The notes under the pieces: generated by a model
Databases searched by the model: none
Told to the model about the DNA's origin: nothing
Seen by the model: the letters and a program-made list of their open reading frames with translations, nothing else
Part shown: positions 40,482-49,109 of the stretch, in pieces
Layout: each line of letters starts with the position of its first letter
Numbering within the stretch: position 1 is the stretch's first letter
Position numbers and translations under genes: made by a program
Source of the DNA: Pseudomonadota bacterium
Lineage (GTDB): Bacteria > Pseudomonadota > Gammaproteobacteria > Burkholderiales > Burkholderiaceae_C
Direction: 5' to 3'
Assembly: GCA_021848345.1 (NCBI GenBank)
Contig: JAJZUV010000010.1
Location: 1 to 64,000, forward strand
Length of the DNA: 64,000 nucleotides

Positions 40482-41435
40482 TCAGTCGCCGTCGAGGCGG
40501 CGCACCCTGGCCTGTTCGATCAGCGCGGGCAGGCGCTCGGCCTCGAAGATCTCGGTGCCCGGCTGCGCCGCGGTCGCGCTGCCGCAGGCCAGCCCCAGAC
40601 GCAGGGCCCGCTCCGGCTCGTCGCCACGCGCCAGCGCCGCGATCAGGCCGGCCAGCATCGAGTCGCCCGCGCCCACCGTCGAGCGCACCTTGACCGACGG
40701 CGCCAGGCCGCGCCAGACGCCGTCGGCGGCGGCCAGCAGCGCGCCCTGCGCGCCCAGCGACACGCACACGTGCCGCACCCCCTGGCGCACCAGCGCGCGG
40801 GCCTCGCGCCGCACGTCCTCGATGCGCGGCAGCGCGCGCCCGAGAAGTTGCTCCAGCTCCCACCGGTTGGGCTTGATCAGCCAGGGCCGCTCGCGCACCG
40901 CCAGCGCCAGCGCCTCGCCCTGCATGTCCAGCACCACGCGGCCGCCACGCGCTTGCAGGTCGCGGGTCAGCCGCGCGTACAGGCCCGGCTCGGTGCCCGG
41001 CGGCACCGAGCCGGTCAGGGCGACGATGCCGTCGGCCCCGAGCTCGCGCACCAGCCCCAGCAACTCGCGCAGCGCCGCTTCCGGCAGTGGCGGGCCGTTG
41101 CCGATCACCTCGTACTGGGCCGGCGGTCGAGCCTGCTGCACGGTGGCGTTGATGCGCGTCTCGCCGTCGATGCGCACCGCGTGCACATGGCGCACCTGGC
41201 GCCGCAACAGGCGTTCGACGAGTTCCCCGGTCTCGCCCGCCACCGCCAGGCAGGCGTGCGCCGGCAAGCCCAGGCGCTCCAGTGCGCGCGCCACGTTGAT
41301 GCCGTTGCCGCCGGGATCCACGCGGTAGTGCGAGGCATGCAGCTTGCGGTCGTCCAGCAGGCGATCGACCTCGTAGGAAACGTCCAGGCCGGGCTGCAGG
41401 GTCAGGGTGACCAGCGCCACCCCCGCGCCGGCCAT
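40482..41435 (-). CDS. PfkB-family sugar kinase (1-phosphofructokinase / 6-phosphofructokinase II type)
   Basis: 317 residues, ribokinase-like fold. The N-terminus LVTLTLQPGLDVSYEVDRLL and HYRVDPGGNGINVARALERLG are typical of PfkB/FruK/LacC kinases; the ATP/anion hole and catalytic aspartate are in VRSTVGAGDSMLAGLIAAL. Substrates in this group are fructose-1-P, fructose-6-P or tagatose-6-P, and the sequence alone does not separate them. It overlaps the preceding lon-like gene by one base (TGATG on the minus strand), so it is co-expressed with that protease and probably under the FNR-type promoter at 44378-44419. Confidence 0.9.
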   Translation of the reverse strand: MAGAGVALVTLTLQPGLDVSYEVDRLLDDRKLHASHYRVDPGGNGINVARALERLGLPAHACLAVAGETGELVERLLRRQVRHVHAVRIDGETRINATVQQARPPAQYEVIGNGPPLPEAALRELLGLVRELGADGIVALTGSVPPGTEPGLYARLTRDLQARGGRVVLDMQGEALALAVRERPWLIKPNRWELEQLLGRALPRIEDVRREARALVRQGVRHVCVSLGAQGALLAAADGVWRGLAPSVKVRSTVGAGDSMLAGLIAALARGDEPERALRLGLACGSATAAQPGTEIFEAERLPALIEQARVRRLDGD

Positions 41436-43984
41436 CAGCGGGCGCGCCGCGCGCCGCGGCTTCGCAGGGGCGGCGCGGCATGCCTGGCACCGGGGGTCGG
41501 AGGCGGCGCGGGGGGCGGCGAGGAGTCCTTCTCGGCGCCGCGGCGCTGCCGCGCGCGTCGCGCCGGCGCCGCGTAGGCCTGCCGGATGGCCGCCATTTCC
41601 ACCAACTGCGCACCGACCCGGAAATTCACCGTGTCCTCGGGCACCAGGCCCTGCTCGTCCGGCTCGCCCGCGGGAACCCCCGTCAGCAATTCGATGGCCT
41701 GGTCCACGTCGCGCACCGGCCAGACGTGGAAGCGCCCCTGCTCGCAGGCCTGCACCACGTCCTCGCGCAGCATCAGGTGCTTCACGTTGGACTGCGGAAT
41801 CAGCACGCCCTGCTCGCCGCTCAGCCCGCGCGCCGCGCAGATGTCGAAAAAGCCCTCGATCTTCTCGTTCACGCCCCCGATGGCCTGCGCCTCGCCGAAC
41901 TGGTTCACCGAGCCCGTGATGGCCAGCGACTGGCGCACCGGCAGGTCGGCCAGGTCCGACAGCAAGGCGCACAACTCGGCCATCGACGCGCTGTCTCCTT
42001 CCACCGGCCCGTAGGACTGCTCGAACACCAGGCTGGCCGACAGCGCCAGCGGCACCGCGCGCGCGTAGCGCGCGCCGAGGAAGGCCGACAGGATCATCAC
42101 CCCCTTGGAGTGGATCGCGCCGCCGAGCTCGGTCTCGCGCTCGATGTCGACCACGCCGGCCTCGCCGACGCGCGCGGTGGCGCTGATGCGCACCGGATGG
42201 GCGAAGGCGAAGTCGTCCATCGAGATCACCACCAGTCCGTTGACCTGGCCGACGCGCTCGCCCTGCACCGCGATGAGCAGGTTGTCGCGCAGGATCTGCT
42301 CCTGCAAGCGCCCGCGCAGCCGATCCACCCGGTGCTCGCGCGCGCGCAGCGCCGCGTCCACGTCGCCGCGGCCCACCTGTTCGCGAGACGCCGCGGCCGC
42401 CATGTGCTCCGACTCCTGCAACACCTCGGCCAGCAGGCGTCGGCTGGCGCTCAGGCGCTGGCCGTCGCCGGCCAGGCGCGACGCATGCTCGATCAGGCGC
42501 GCGACCGCGCCACGGTCGAAAGGCCGCAAGCCCGCGCGGCGCGCCAGCGTGGCGACGAAGTCCGCGTAGCTGCGCACCCCCTCGACGTCGCGCGGCATCT
42601 CGGTATCGAAGTCGGCCGCCACGCGGAACAGGTCGGCGAACTCCGGATCGGCTTCCTTGAGCAGGTAGTACAGACGCGGCTCGCCGACCAGGACCACCTT
42701 GAGCGCCAGGGGCATGGGCTGCGGCTCCAGCGCGATCGCGCCGACCAGTCCCCAGGCCTGACCCGGCGACTCGATGCGCAGTTCGCCGCCGCGCAACGCC
42801 CGCTTGAGACTCTCCCAGACGAAGGGCTGGCTCAGCACCTTCAACGCGTCGAGCACCAGGTAGCCGCCATTGGCCCGGTGCAGCGCGCCGGCCTTGATCA
42901 GCGTGAAATGGGTCACCAGGGTGCCGAACTGCGCCACCTGGTCGATGCGCCCGATCAGGTTGGGCAGCGTGGGGTTGTCCTCGAACACCACCGGCGCCGA
43001 ACCGTCGGCGGCGTGGGTCACCAGCGGGTTGACCTTCCAGCGCGCCGCAGAGGCGCGCGAGCCGAGCATCGCGCCTGCCAGGCCGGCCAGGCCGCCCTCG
43101 GGGCGCGCCTCCTCGCGCAGTTCCTCGCCCACGTCGAGCACGTCGCGCATGACCTCGTCCAGGAAACCCAGCACGTCCTTCAGGTCCGCGTAGCGTTCCT
43201 TCAACTCGTCGATCAGATGCCCGGCCGCCAGGCCCAGGGTCTCGCGTCCGGCCTCGCGCAGTTGCGCCTGCACTTCGCGCCGCCAGCGCGGCAACTGCTG
43301 CATCAACTGACCCAGGCGCTGGCCGTAGCCTTCGATCAGGCCCGCGATGCGCTTTTGCTCATCTTCAGGCAGTTTCGCGAATTCGGCCGGGCTCATCGCC
43401 GCGTCGCCCTTGAGCGGCGTGAACACGAAACCCTGCGGCGTGCGCATCAGCGCCACGCCGTGCTCGGAGGCCTCGCTGCCCAGTTGGCGCAGCGCCTCCT
43501 CCTCGCGTTCCTTGTAGGCGCCCTGGATGGCCTCCATGCGCGTCTGGTACTGCTCGCTCTCGAAGGCCGCGGGAATGGCACGCGCCAGCTCGGCGACGAA
43601 GTGGTCCATGTCCTGGCCCAGCTGCGCGCCGCGCCCGGCCGGCACGCGCAACAGGCGCGGCTTGCCCGGGTCGGAAAATCGATTCACAAGGCACCAGTCG
43701 TCCGGCGCGCCGCGCCGTGCGGCGTGGCTCGCCAGCATGCGTTCCAGCACGCAGTGGCGGCCGAAGCCGACCGGGCCCAGCACGAACAGGTTGTAGCCCG
43801 GCTTGTCCATGGCCAGCGCAAGCTCGATGGACTCGACCGCGCGCTGCTGGCCCACGACCTCGGTCAGCGCCGGCAGATCCGCCGTGGTCTGAAAATCCAG
43901 CGCCGATTCGTCGCAGCGCGCGGCGAGCAGCGAGGCGGGCAACGCACCGGGGGGTGCGGCGGAAGGTGCGGCGGTGGAGGGCAT
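41435..43984 (-). CDS. Lon-related AAA+ protease (LonB-like, AAA_32 family)
   Basis: 849 residues. The N-terminal ATPase is of the degenerate type (VGQQRAVESIELALAMDKPGYNLFVLGPVGFGRH; no classical GxxGxGKT lysine), followed by a long helical insertion (about 170-330), an AAA_32 region with HRANGGYLVLDALKVL and VVLVGEPRLYYLL, and the C-terminal Lon protease domain. The Ser-Lys dyad is visible: Ser about 665 in EGDSASMAEL and Lys about 708 in GGVNEKIEGFFD. A basic Pro-rich tail (about 800-849) is unusual. Proteases of this type are poorly characterised. Coupled to pfkB; the upstream 85-residue gene is probably on the same transcript. Confidence 0.9.
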   Translation of the reverse strand: MPSTAAPSAAPPGALPASLLAARCDESALDFQTTADLPALTEVVGQQRAVESIELALAMDKPGYNLFVLGPVGFGRHCVLERMLASHAARRGAPDDWCLVNRFSDPGKPRLLRVPAGRGAQLGQDMDHFVAELARAIPAAFESEQYQTRMEAIQGAYKEREEEALRQLGSEASEHGVALMRTPQGFVFTPLKGDAAMSPAEFAKLPEDEQKRIAGLIEGYGQRLGQLMQQLPRWRREVQAQLREAGRETLGLAAGHLIDELKERYADLKDVLGFLDEVMRDVLDVGEELREEARPEGGLAGLAGAMLGSRASAARWKVNPLVTHAADGSAPVVFEDNPTLPNLIGRIDQVAQFGTLVTHFTLIKAGALHRANGGYLVLDALKVLSQPFVWESLKRALRGGELRIESPGQAWGLVGAIALEPQPMPLALKVVLVGEPRLYYLLKEADPEFADLFRVAADFDTEMPRDVEGVRSYADFVATLARRAGLRPFDRGAVARLIEHASRLAGDGQRLSASRRLLAEVLQESEHMAAAASREQVGRGDVDAALRAREHRVDRLRGRLQEQILRDNLLIAVQGERVGQVNGLVVISMDDFAFAHPVRISATARVGEAGVVDIERETELGGAIHSKGVMILSAFLGARYARAVPLALSASLVFEQSYGPVEGDSASMAELCALLSDLADLPVRQSLAITGSVNQFGEAQAIGGVNEKIEGFFDICAARGLSGEQGVLIPQSNVKHLMLREDVVQACEQGRFHVWPVRDVDQAIELLTGVPAGEPDEQGLVPEDTVNFRVGAQLVEMAAIRQAYAAPARRARQRRGAEKDSSPPPAPPPTPGARHAAPPLRSRGARRAR

Positions 43985-44049
43985 CGAGGCGACTCCGTGT
44001 TGTTCGTTGCGCGGCGCCGGCAGCGTCGCGGGCAATGCTGCGCGAGAAC

Positions 44050-44307
44050 TCAGGCGCGATCGGCCTCGGGCGGCGAGTCCTGGCGCTCGAGCACCTCGAA
44101 CACCCTGGCCGCGGCGCCGTGCAGTTCGAATTCTCCGGGCACGGCGCGCGACGCCTGCGCGTCGCGCCACGCGCAGGCCTGCAGGACCTCGGCCTCCGAG
44201 GCGCCCAGCGCCAGGATCTCAAGCACCGCGCGGTCGTCGAGCGGACCCACGATAGCACGGATCGCCGATGCCGTGGCCGGACTTTGCGAGCGGGAGGATG
44301 CAGTCAT
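44050..44307 (-). CDS. Small hypothetical protein upstream of the Lon-like protease
   Basis: 85 residues. Soluble, mostly helical; the stretch AIVGPLDDRAVLEILALGASEAEVLQACAWRDA has the spacing of a small helix-turn-helix-like unit, but no family is recognised. TTGGAGATAT before ATG 44307 is a good ribosome site; a start at 44322 is less well supported. It is the first gene after the FNR-type promoter, 65 bases before the Lon-like gene. Confidence 0.6.
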   Translation of the reverse strand: MTASSRSQSPATASAIRAIVGPLDDRAVLEILALGASEAEVLQACAWRDAQASRAVPGEFELHGAAARVFEVLERQDSPPEADRA

Positions 44308-44377
44308 CGGCGATATCTCCAAGGGGGCGTTGCCGGCGCGTTCCAGGTGCTCCGACGTGGCGCTTGACCATGAACCG

Positions 44378-44419
44378 ATGATGCCGTGCGCGGGCCGACG
44401 CGCCCTTGACCCGCATCAA
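44378..44419 (-). promoter_or_regulatory. FNR/ANR-type site and promoter for the small gene-lon-pfkB unit
   Basis: TTGAC-CCGC-ATCAA (44406-44419) matches the FNR/ANR consensus TTGAT-N4-ATCAA at nine of ten positions. On the minus strand CATCAT (44383-44378) is a fair -10 element; a start about seven bases on, near 44371, puts the FNR site centre at -41.5, the standard class II activating position. On the plus strand a weaker -10 (TACAGT, 44468-44473) would place it near -67, so activation of the minus-strand unit is preferred. Confidence 0.6.
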
Positions 44420-44510
44420 GCGCGCGGGCGCGCGCCGCCAGGGCCGGGACACGGGGGTCGGCGGCGCTACAGTGGCAGCGTATGTCCCGTTCGCCCCCCA
44501 GGAGCCCGCG

Positions 44511-45209
44511 ATGGAACCTCGCCCACTGGCCTTGATCGTCGGCGCCGGAGACGGCCTGAGCGCCGCGCTGGCACGCGTGTTCACCCACGACGGCGGCATG
44601 CGGGTGGCACTGGCCTCGCGCCGCCCGGAGCGCCTGGAGGAACTGGCGCGCGGCCTCGGCGGCCTGGCCCTGCATTGCGATGCGACCCGCCCCGGCGACG
44701 TCGAGGCCTTGTTCTCGTTGCTGGACCGGGAGCACGCGGGCGGCCCCGAGGTGGTGGTGTACAACGCCGCCGCGCGGCTGCGCGGCGCGATCACCGACCT
44801 CGACCCGGCGCAGGTGCTGCAGATCCTGCAGGTCAACGCGCACGGCGCCATGCTGGTGGCGCAACAGGCGGCACGCCGCATGCTGGCGCGCGGCAACGGC
44901 ACCCTGCTGTTCACCGGGGCCTCCGCCAGCGTCAAGGGCTTCGCCGGCTCCAGCGCCTTCGCGATGGGCAAGTTCGCCTTGCGCGGACTGGCGCAGGCGC
45001 TGGCACGCGAACTGGCGCCCCAGGGCGTACACGTGGCGCACGTGGTCATCGACGGCGGCATCGCGCACCCCGAGCGGGCGCCGGCCGCGCAACCGGACGG
45101 GCAGCTCGACCCGGCGGCCATCGCGCGCAACTATTGGCATCTGGTGTGTCAGGAACGCAGCGCGTGGAGCTGGGAGATCGAACTGCGCCCCTGGGTGGAG
45201 CGTTTCTAA
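44511..45209 (+). CDS. Short-chain dehydrogenase/reductase (atypical)
   Basis: 232 residues, Rossmann fold. The cofactor loop LALIVGAGDGLSAALARVF lacks the canonical TGxxxGIG; NAAARL replaces NNAG. The catalytic serine appears as TGASASVKG, and the tyrosine of the YxxxK motif is replaced by phenylalanine (SSAFAMGKFALRG). Loss of the catalytic Tyr argues against normal dehydrogenase activity; a binding, regulatory or altered catalytic role is likely. The same FxxGK variant is familiar from several uncharacterised proteobacterial SDR-like proteins. ATG 44511 follows CCAGGAG. A terminator follows. Confidence 0.85.
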   Translation: MEPRPLALIVGAGDGLSAALARVFTHDGGMRVALASRRPERLEELARGLGGLALHCDATRPGDVEALFSLLDREHAGGPEVVVYNAAARLRGAITDLDPAQVLQILQVNAHGAMLVAQQAARRMLARGNGTLLFTGASASVKGFAGSSAFAMGKFALRGLAQALARELAPQGVHVAHVVIDGGIAHPERAPAAQPDGQLDPAAIARNYWHLVCQERSAWSWEIELRPWVERF

Positions 45210-45211
45210 GC

Positions 45212-45249
45212 ATCCGGATACGCATGGATTGCGACACAATCCGGATTTT
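45212..45249 (+). terminator. Intrinsic terminator after the SDR-like gene
   Basis: ATCCGGAT (45212-45219) and ATCCGGAT (45239-45246) form an 8-bp stem ending in a TTTT run; an internal GGATTG/CAATCC pairing offers an alternative, smaller hairpin. It begins 3 bases after the stop codon. Confidence 0.6.
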
Positions 45250-45344
45250 CCCCATGCCTCGGACCCGGAGCCCCCGTTAGGGTTTGCACCACGCTTCGGC
45301 CCGGGGGTCGAAGCCCGCTCCTTCCCGCGACTGCCGGACGCCGC

Positions 45345-46343
45345 ATGCCCCAGACCTTTCGCAAGACCGACAACGGACGCCAGGCCCTGAGCACCCGCCA
45401 GCCCCCGCTGAGCCGGCCCGTGCGCAACCTGCTTCTGCTCATCGACGGCCAGCGCAGCGATGAAGCGCTGCTGTCCATGCTCAGTTCCCCCGATCTCGGG
45501 CCGGGCGCCTTCGCGCAACTGCTCGAGCTGGGTCTGATCGAAGCGGTCACCGACGGCGCACCTTCCGGCGCACCCTCCGGCGCGGGCCCCGGCGACGCGG
45601 CCCCCCCACCTGCCGACGCCGGCCCGGCCGCGACGCGGACCCCGCCGCCTCCCGACGAGCCCGAACAGGCGCAGCCGGCCGAAGCCCCCGGCGCCGCGCA
45701 AGGAAGGCGTCCCTCCGCCTTCGCGCGCCTGAGCCAGGGCATGCGGTCCATGCTGCAGGCCCAGCAGGAATCCCCCCGCGAGGTCTCGGCCGGCCTGGCC
45801 GAGGTCATCAAGTGCGCGGCGGTGGGAGACGCCGAATTCTTCGCCTGGCTGGAAAGCCAGCTCGATGCCCTGCGCGCGCGCGAATCCAACGCGGTGGCGC
45901 ACGCGGTGCAGCGCTTCCCCGAGTTGCGCGCGCAGATCGAATCCCAGGACCGCAAGCTCCAGCGCGCGCCCTCGCCGCTGAGCTTCGGCACCCGTCTGGG
46001 CGGGGTGATCGAATCCCTCGTGGGCTACGGACAGTACCTGCACGGCGAGACGGTCGGGCTGGGCATGTGGCTGAGCACCGCGCTGGGGGAAGACCTCGGG
46101 GTGCAAAGCCCCGCCAGCGCCGCGCGACTGCGCGACGTGCTGGTACGCGCCGGCCTGCCCACGCGCCTGCCGCGGGTCGCCGCGGCGCGTTGGCTGGAAT
46201 TGCTGCCGGTGGACCGCGACGGTCCGCAAGGCATGCTCGAGCTCGTGCTGCTGGAGGAGGTCGGTCGCCCCCAGGTGCGCCGCGTGCCTCCCAGCGCGGT
46301 GCTCGAGGCGCTGGACAAGGCCGGAGCGCTCAGCAGCGGCTGA
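45345..46343 (+). CDS. Chimeric protein: winged-helix-like N-terminus fused to the C-terminal domain of a dehydroquinate synthase (AroB-like)
   Basis: 332 residues. Residues 1-67 form a small helical domain (RNLLLLIDGQRSDEALLSML... LLELGLIEAV) like the PqqD/winged-helix units found at the start of regulatory proteins. A Pro/Ala-rich linker covers 70-122. Residues about 144-326 align by eye with the C-terminal metal-binding domain of AroB: REVSAGLAEVIK, GDAEFFAWLE, YGQYLHGETVGLGM, LVRAGLPTRLP, LELVLLEEVGRPQVRR. The NAD-binding domain of AroB is absent. Of the three zinc ligands, Glu153 (AEVIK) and His233 (YLHGE) remain, but the HTFGHAIE histidine is replaced (FGTRLGGVIE, Gly220). It cannot make dehydroquinate. 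Intact frame and conserved length argue against a simple pseudogene. Function unknown. Confidence 0.75.
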   Translation: MPQTFRKTDNGRQALSTRQPPLSRPVRNLLLLIDGQRSDEALLSMLSSPDLGPGAFAQLLELGLIEAVTDGAPSGAPSGAGPGDAAPPPADAGPAATRTPPPPDEPEQAQPAEAPGAAQGRRPSAFARLSQGMRSMLQAQQESPREVSAGLAEVIKCAAVGDAEFFAWLESQLDALRARESNAVAHAVQRFPELRAQIESQDRKLQRAPSPLSFGTRLGGVIESLVGYGQYLHGETVGLGMWLSTALGEDLGVQSPASAARLRDVLVRAGLPTRLPRVAAARWLELLPVDRDGPQGMLELVLLEEVGRPQVRRVPPSAVLEALDKAGALSSG

Positions 46344-46420
46344 GCGCCCACGCCGATCCGATCCCGCGGGCGCATGCGCGCGAACCGGGCGCGCCCGCCC
46401 GAACCCCCTGCACGAACCTC

Positions 46421-47515
46421 ATGACATCCTCCGCACCCCATTCCGCCCAGACCCCCGAACCGCGCCAGCACTTCGCCAGCGACAACCTCGCCGGCATCTG
46501 CCCGCAGGCGCTGCAGTCCCTGCTCGACGCCAATGCCTGCGGCCACCAGCCCGGCTACGGCAACGACGTGTGGACCCAGCGCTCCACCGACATGCTGCGC
46601 GAGCTGTTCCAGACGGACTGCGACGTGTACTACGTGTTCAACGGCACGGCCGCCAACTCGCTGGCGCTGGCGTCGATGTGCCAGAGCTACCACAGCGTGG
46701 TGTGTTCCCCGGTGGCCCACATCGAGACCGACGAATGCGGCGGGCCCGAGTTCTTCTCCAACGGCTCCAAGCTGCTGGTGGGAGAGAACGAGAGTCCGTC
46801 GGCGCGCCTGGGCAAGCTGACCCCCGACGCCATCGAGTACCTGGTCACCCGGCGCAACGACATCCACTATCCCAAGCCCAAGGTCGTCTCTCTCACCCAG
46901 GCCACCGAACTCGGCACCGTCTACAGCGTGGAGGAAGTGCGCGCGATCGCCGCCATCGCCAAGCGCCGCCAGCTCAAGGTGCACATGGACGGCGCGCGCT
47001 TCGCCAACGCCGTGGCCACGCTGGACGTGCATCCCTCGGAAATCACCTGGCGCGCCGGCGTCGACGTGCTGTGCTTCGGCGGCACCAAGAACGGCCTGCC
47101 GGTGGGCGAGGCGGTGGTGTTCTTCGACCCCGAACTCTCGCGGGACTTCGCGTGGCGGGTCAAGCAGGCCGGCCAGCTGGCCTCGAAGATGCGCTTCATC
47201 TCCGCGCCCTGGGTGGGCATGCTGGAGAACGATACCTGGCTGCACAACGCGCGCCATGCCAACGCGATGGCCCTGCGCCTGTTCGAGGCCATCCGCGCGC
47301 TGCCCGGCGTGCAGGTGATGCATCCGCCGCAGGCCAACGCGGTCTTCGCGCAACTGCCGCGCCGCGTGATCGACACCATGCACGCGCGCGGCTGGCAGTT
47401 CTACGAGTTCATCGCCGGCGGCGGCTGCCGCCTGATGTGCGCCTGGGACACCACGCCGCAGACCGTGGACGCCTTCGCGGCCGATCTCGCGGCCGCCTGC
47501 GAGCAGCCCGCCTGA
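46421..47515 (+). CDS. ltaE: Low-specificity L-threonine aldolase
   Basis: 364 residues, PLP-dependent, fold type I; cleaves L-threonine (and other beta-hydroxy amino acids) to glycine and an aldehyde. Features: FASDNLAGICPQALQSLL start, FNGTAANSLALASM (phosphate loop), HIETDECGGPEFFSNGSKLL, HMDGARFANAV with the PLP-binding Asp, and the Schiff-base lysine in CFGGTKNGLPVGEAV. It is the first of a group of amino-acid catabolic genes on the plus strand (serine deaminase, amino-acid oxidase-type enzyme). Confidence 0.93.
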   Translation: MTSSAPHSAQTPEPRQHFASDNLAGICPQALQSLLDANACGHQPGYGNDVWTQRSTDMLRELFQTDCDVYYVFNGTAANSLALASMCQSYHSVVCSPVAHIETDECGGPEFFSNGSKLLVGENESPSARLGKLTPDAIEYLVTRRNDIHYPKPKVVSLTQATELGTVYSVEEVRAIAAIAKRRQLKVHMDGARFANAVATLDVHPSEITWRAGVDVLCFGGTKNGLPVGEAVVFFDPELSRDFAWRVKQAGQLASKMRFISAPWVGMLENDTWLHNARHANAMALRLFEAIRALPGVQVMHPPQANAVFAQLPRRVIDTMHARGWQFYEFIAGGGCRLMCAWDTTPQTVDAFAADLAAACEQPA

Positions 47516-47635
47516 GCCGCGGCCCCGGCGGCGCCGGGACAATTCCACGCTGCAAGCAGGCCCATGCCCGATGCCCGTGTCGGGCGGCCTAGGATGTAGG
47601 AACCGAAGGCCCGGGTCGCGGGCCCGGAGCACACC

Positions 47636-49024
47636 ATGGCCGTCTCGGTATTCGACCTTTTCCGCATCGGCATCGGCCCCTCCAGTTCGCACACGGTGGG
47701 CCCGATGCGCGCCGCGCGCAGCTTCGCCTGCGCCCTCGATGAGCAGGGGCTGCTCGATCGCACCGCCCGCGTGAGCTGCGGGCTGTACGGCTCCCTGTCG
47801 GCCACAGGACGGGGGCATGGCAGCGACCGCGCGGTGCTGCTGGGCTGGATGGGCGAAACCCCCGACGGCGTCGACCCGGACCGCATCCCGGGGCTGTTGC
47901 GAGCGCTGCAGGAGTCTGGTTCCCTGGCGCTGCTGGGGCGCCACCAGGTCGCCTTCGATCCCGGGCGCGACCTCGTGCTCGAGCGCGGCCGCGGCGTGTC
48001 CCTGCATCCGAACGGAATGCGCTTTTGCGCCTACGACGCGGCCGGCGCGCTGCTGTCGCAGCAGGACATGTACTCCGTCGGCGGCGGCTTCGTCGTGGAT
48101 GCCACGACCCTGGCCGCCGGCGCCGGTGCCGGCGCGGTGCCGGGGCCTGCGCTGCCGCTGAGCTTTCACAGCGGGGCCGAACTGCTGCAGCATTGCGCCC
48201 GGCTGCGTTGCTCCATCGGCGACGTGATGCGCCTGAACGAACGCGCATGGCGCAACGACGATGCCATCGATTCGGGCCTGCTGCGCATCTGGCAGGCCAT
48301 GCGCGACTGCGCCGCGCGCGGCTGCCGTGCCGACGAGGGCGAGCTCCCCGGGGGCTTCCGCGTACGCCTGCGCGCTCCCGCGCTGTGGCGTTCGCTGAGC
48401 CAGCAGGGAGCACCGGGGCGCGACGATCCGCTGCGCGCGCTCGACTGGGTGAACCTGTGGGCGCTGGCGGTCAACGAGCAGAACGCCGGCGGCGGGCGCG
48501 TGGTCACCGCGCCCACCAACGGCGCCGCCGGCATCGTGCCGGCGGTGCTGCACTACTACGTCGAACTGTGCCCCGGCGCCGACGAAGCGGGCGTGGTCGA
48601 GTTCCTGCTCACCGCCGGTGCCATCGGCCTTCTGTACAAGGAGAACGCGTCGATCTCCGGCGCCGAGGTGGGCTGCCAGGGAGAGGTCGGCGTGGCATGC
48701 AGCATGGCCGCGGCCGGGCTGTGCGCGGTGCTCGGCGGCACCCCCTCGCAGGTGGAGAACGCGGCCGAGATCGGCATGGAGCACCACCTGGGCCTGACCT
48801 GCGACCCGGTGGGCGGTCTGGTGCAGGTGCCCTGCATCGAGCGCAACGCGATGGGCGCGGTGCAGGCCATCAACTCCGCGCGCATGGCGCTGCGCGGCAG
48901 CGGCCACCACCTGGTCTCGCTCGACCAGGTGATCAAGACCATGCGCGAGACCGGGGCCGACATGCGCAGCAAGTACAAGGAAACCTCGCGCGGCGGGCTG
49001 GCGGTCAACATCATCGAGTGCTGA
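47636..49024 (+). CDS. sdaA: L-serine ammonia-lyase (iron-sulfur type)
   Basis: 462 residues, converts L-serine to pyruvate and ammonia. N-terminal beta domain starts [27 protein letters not shown]; the catalytic domain has [49 protein letters not shown] and [24 protein letters not shown], holding the cysteines for the [4Fe-4S] cluster (including TCDPVGG and VPCIERN). Length and architecture match single-chain SdaA. GGAG lies 7 bases before ATG 47636. Together with LtaE it would feed hydroxy amino acids to pyruvate. Confidence 0.95.
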   Translation: MAVSVFDLFRIGIGPSSSHTVGPMRAARSFACALDEQGLLDRTARVSCGLYGSLSATGRGHGSDRAVLLGWMGETPDGVDPDRIPGLLRALQESGSLALLGRHQVAFDPGRDLVLERGRGVSLHPNGMRFCAYDAAGALLSQQDMYSVGGGFVVDATTLAAGAGAGAVPGPALPLSFHSGAELLQHCARLRCSIGDVMRLNERAWRNDDAIDSGLLRIWQAMRDCAARGCRADEGELPGGFRVRLRAPALWRSLSQQGAPGRDDPLRALDWVNLWALAVNEQNAGGGRVVTAPTNGAAGIVPAVLHYYVELCPGADEAGVVEFLLTAGAIGLLYKENASISGAEVGCQGEVGVACSMAAAGLCAVLGGTPSQVENAAEIGMEHHLGLTCDPVGGLVQVPCIERNAMGAVQAINSARMALRGSGHHLVSLDQVIKTMRETGADMRSKYKETSRGGLAVNIIEC

Positions 49025-49109
49025 TGCGCTGACTCGTGGCGCGGCGGAGCCGAGCGCTTATGCTGTGCGCCGGCACCGGCTTGGTGCCGCCTCCCGCGAC
49101 ACGCATCCG

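Noticed and set aside
45345..46343. Calling the gene a true aroB
   Set aside because: The NAD-binding half is absent and a zinc-ligand histidine is replaced, so it cannot be a functional dehydroquinate synthase.
47516..47635. A glycine or other riboswitch before the serine deaminase gene
   Set aside because: Only ordinary short GC hairpins are visible; no conserved riboswitch core could be recognised.
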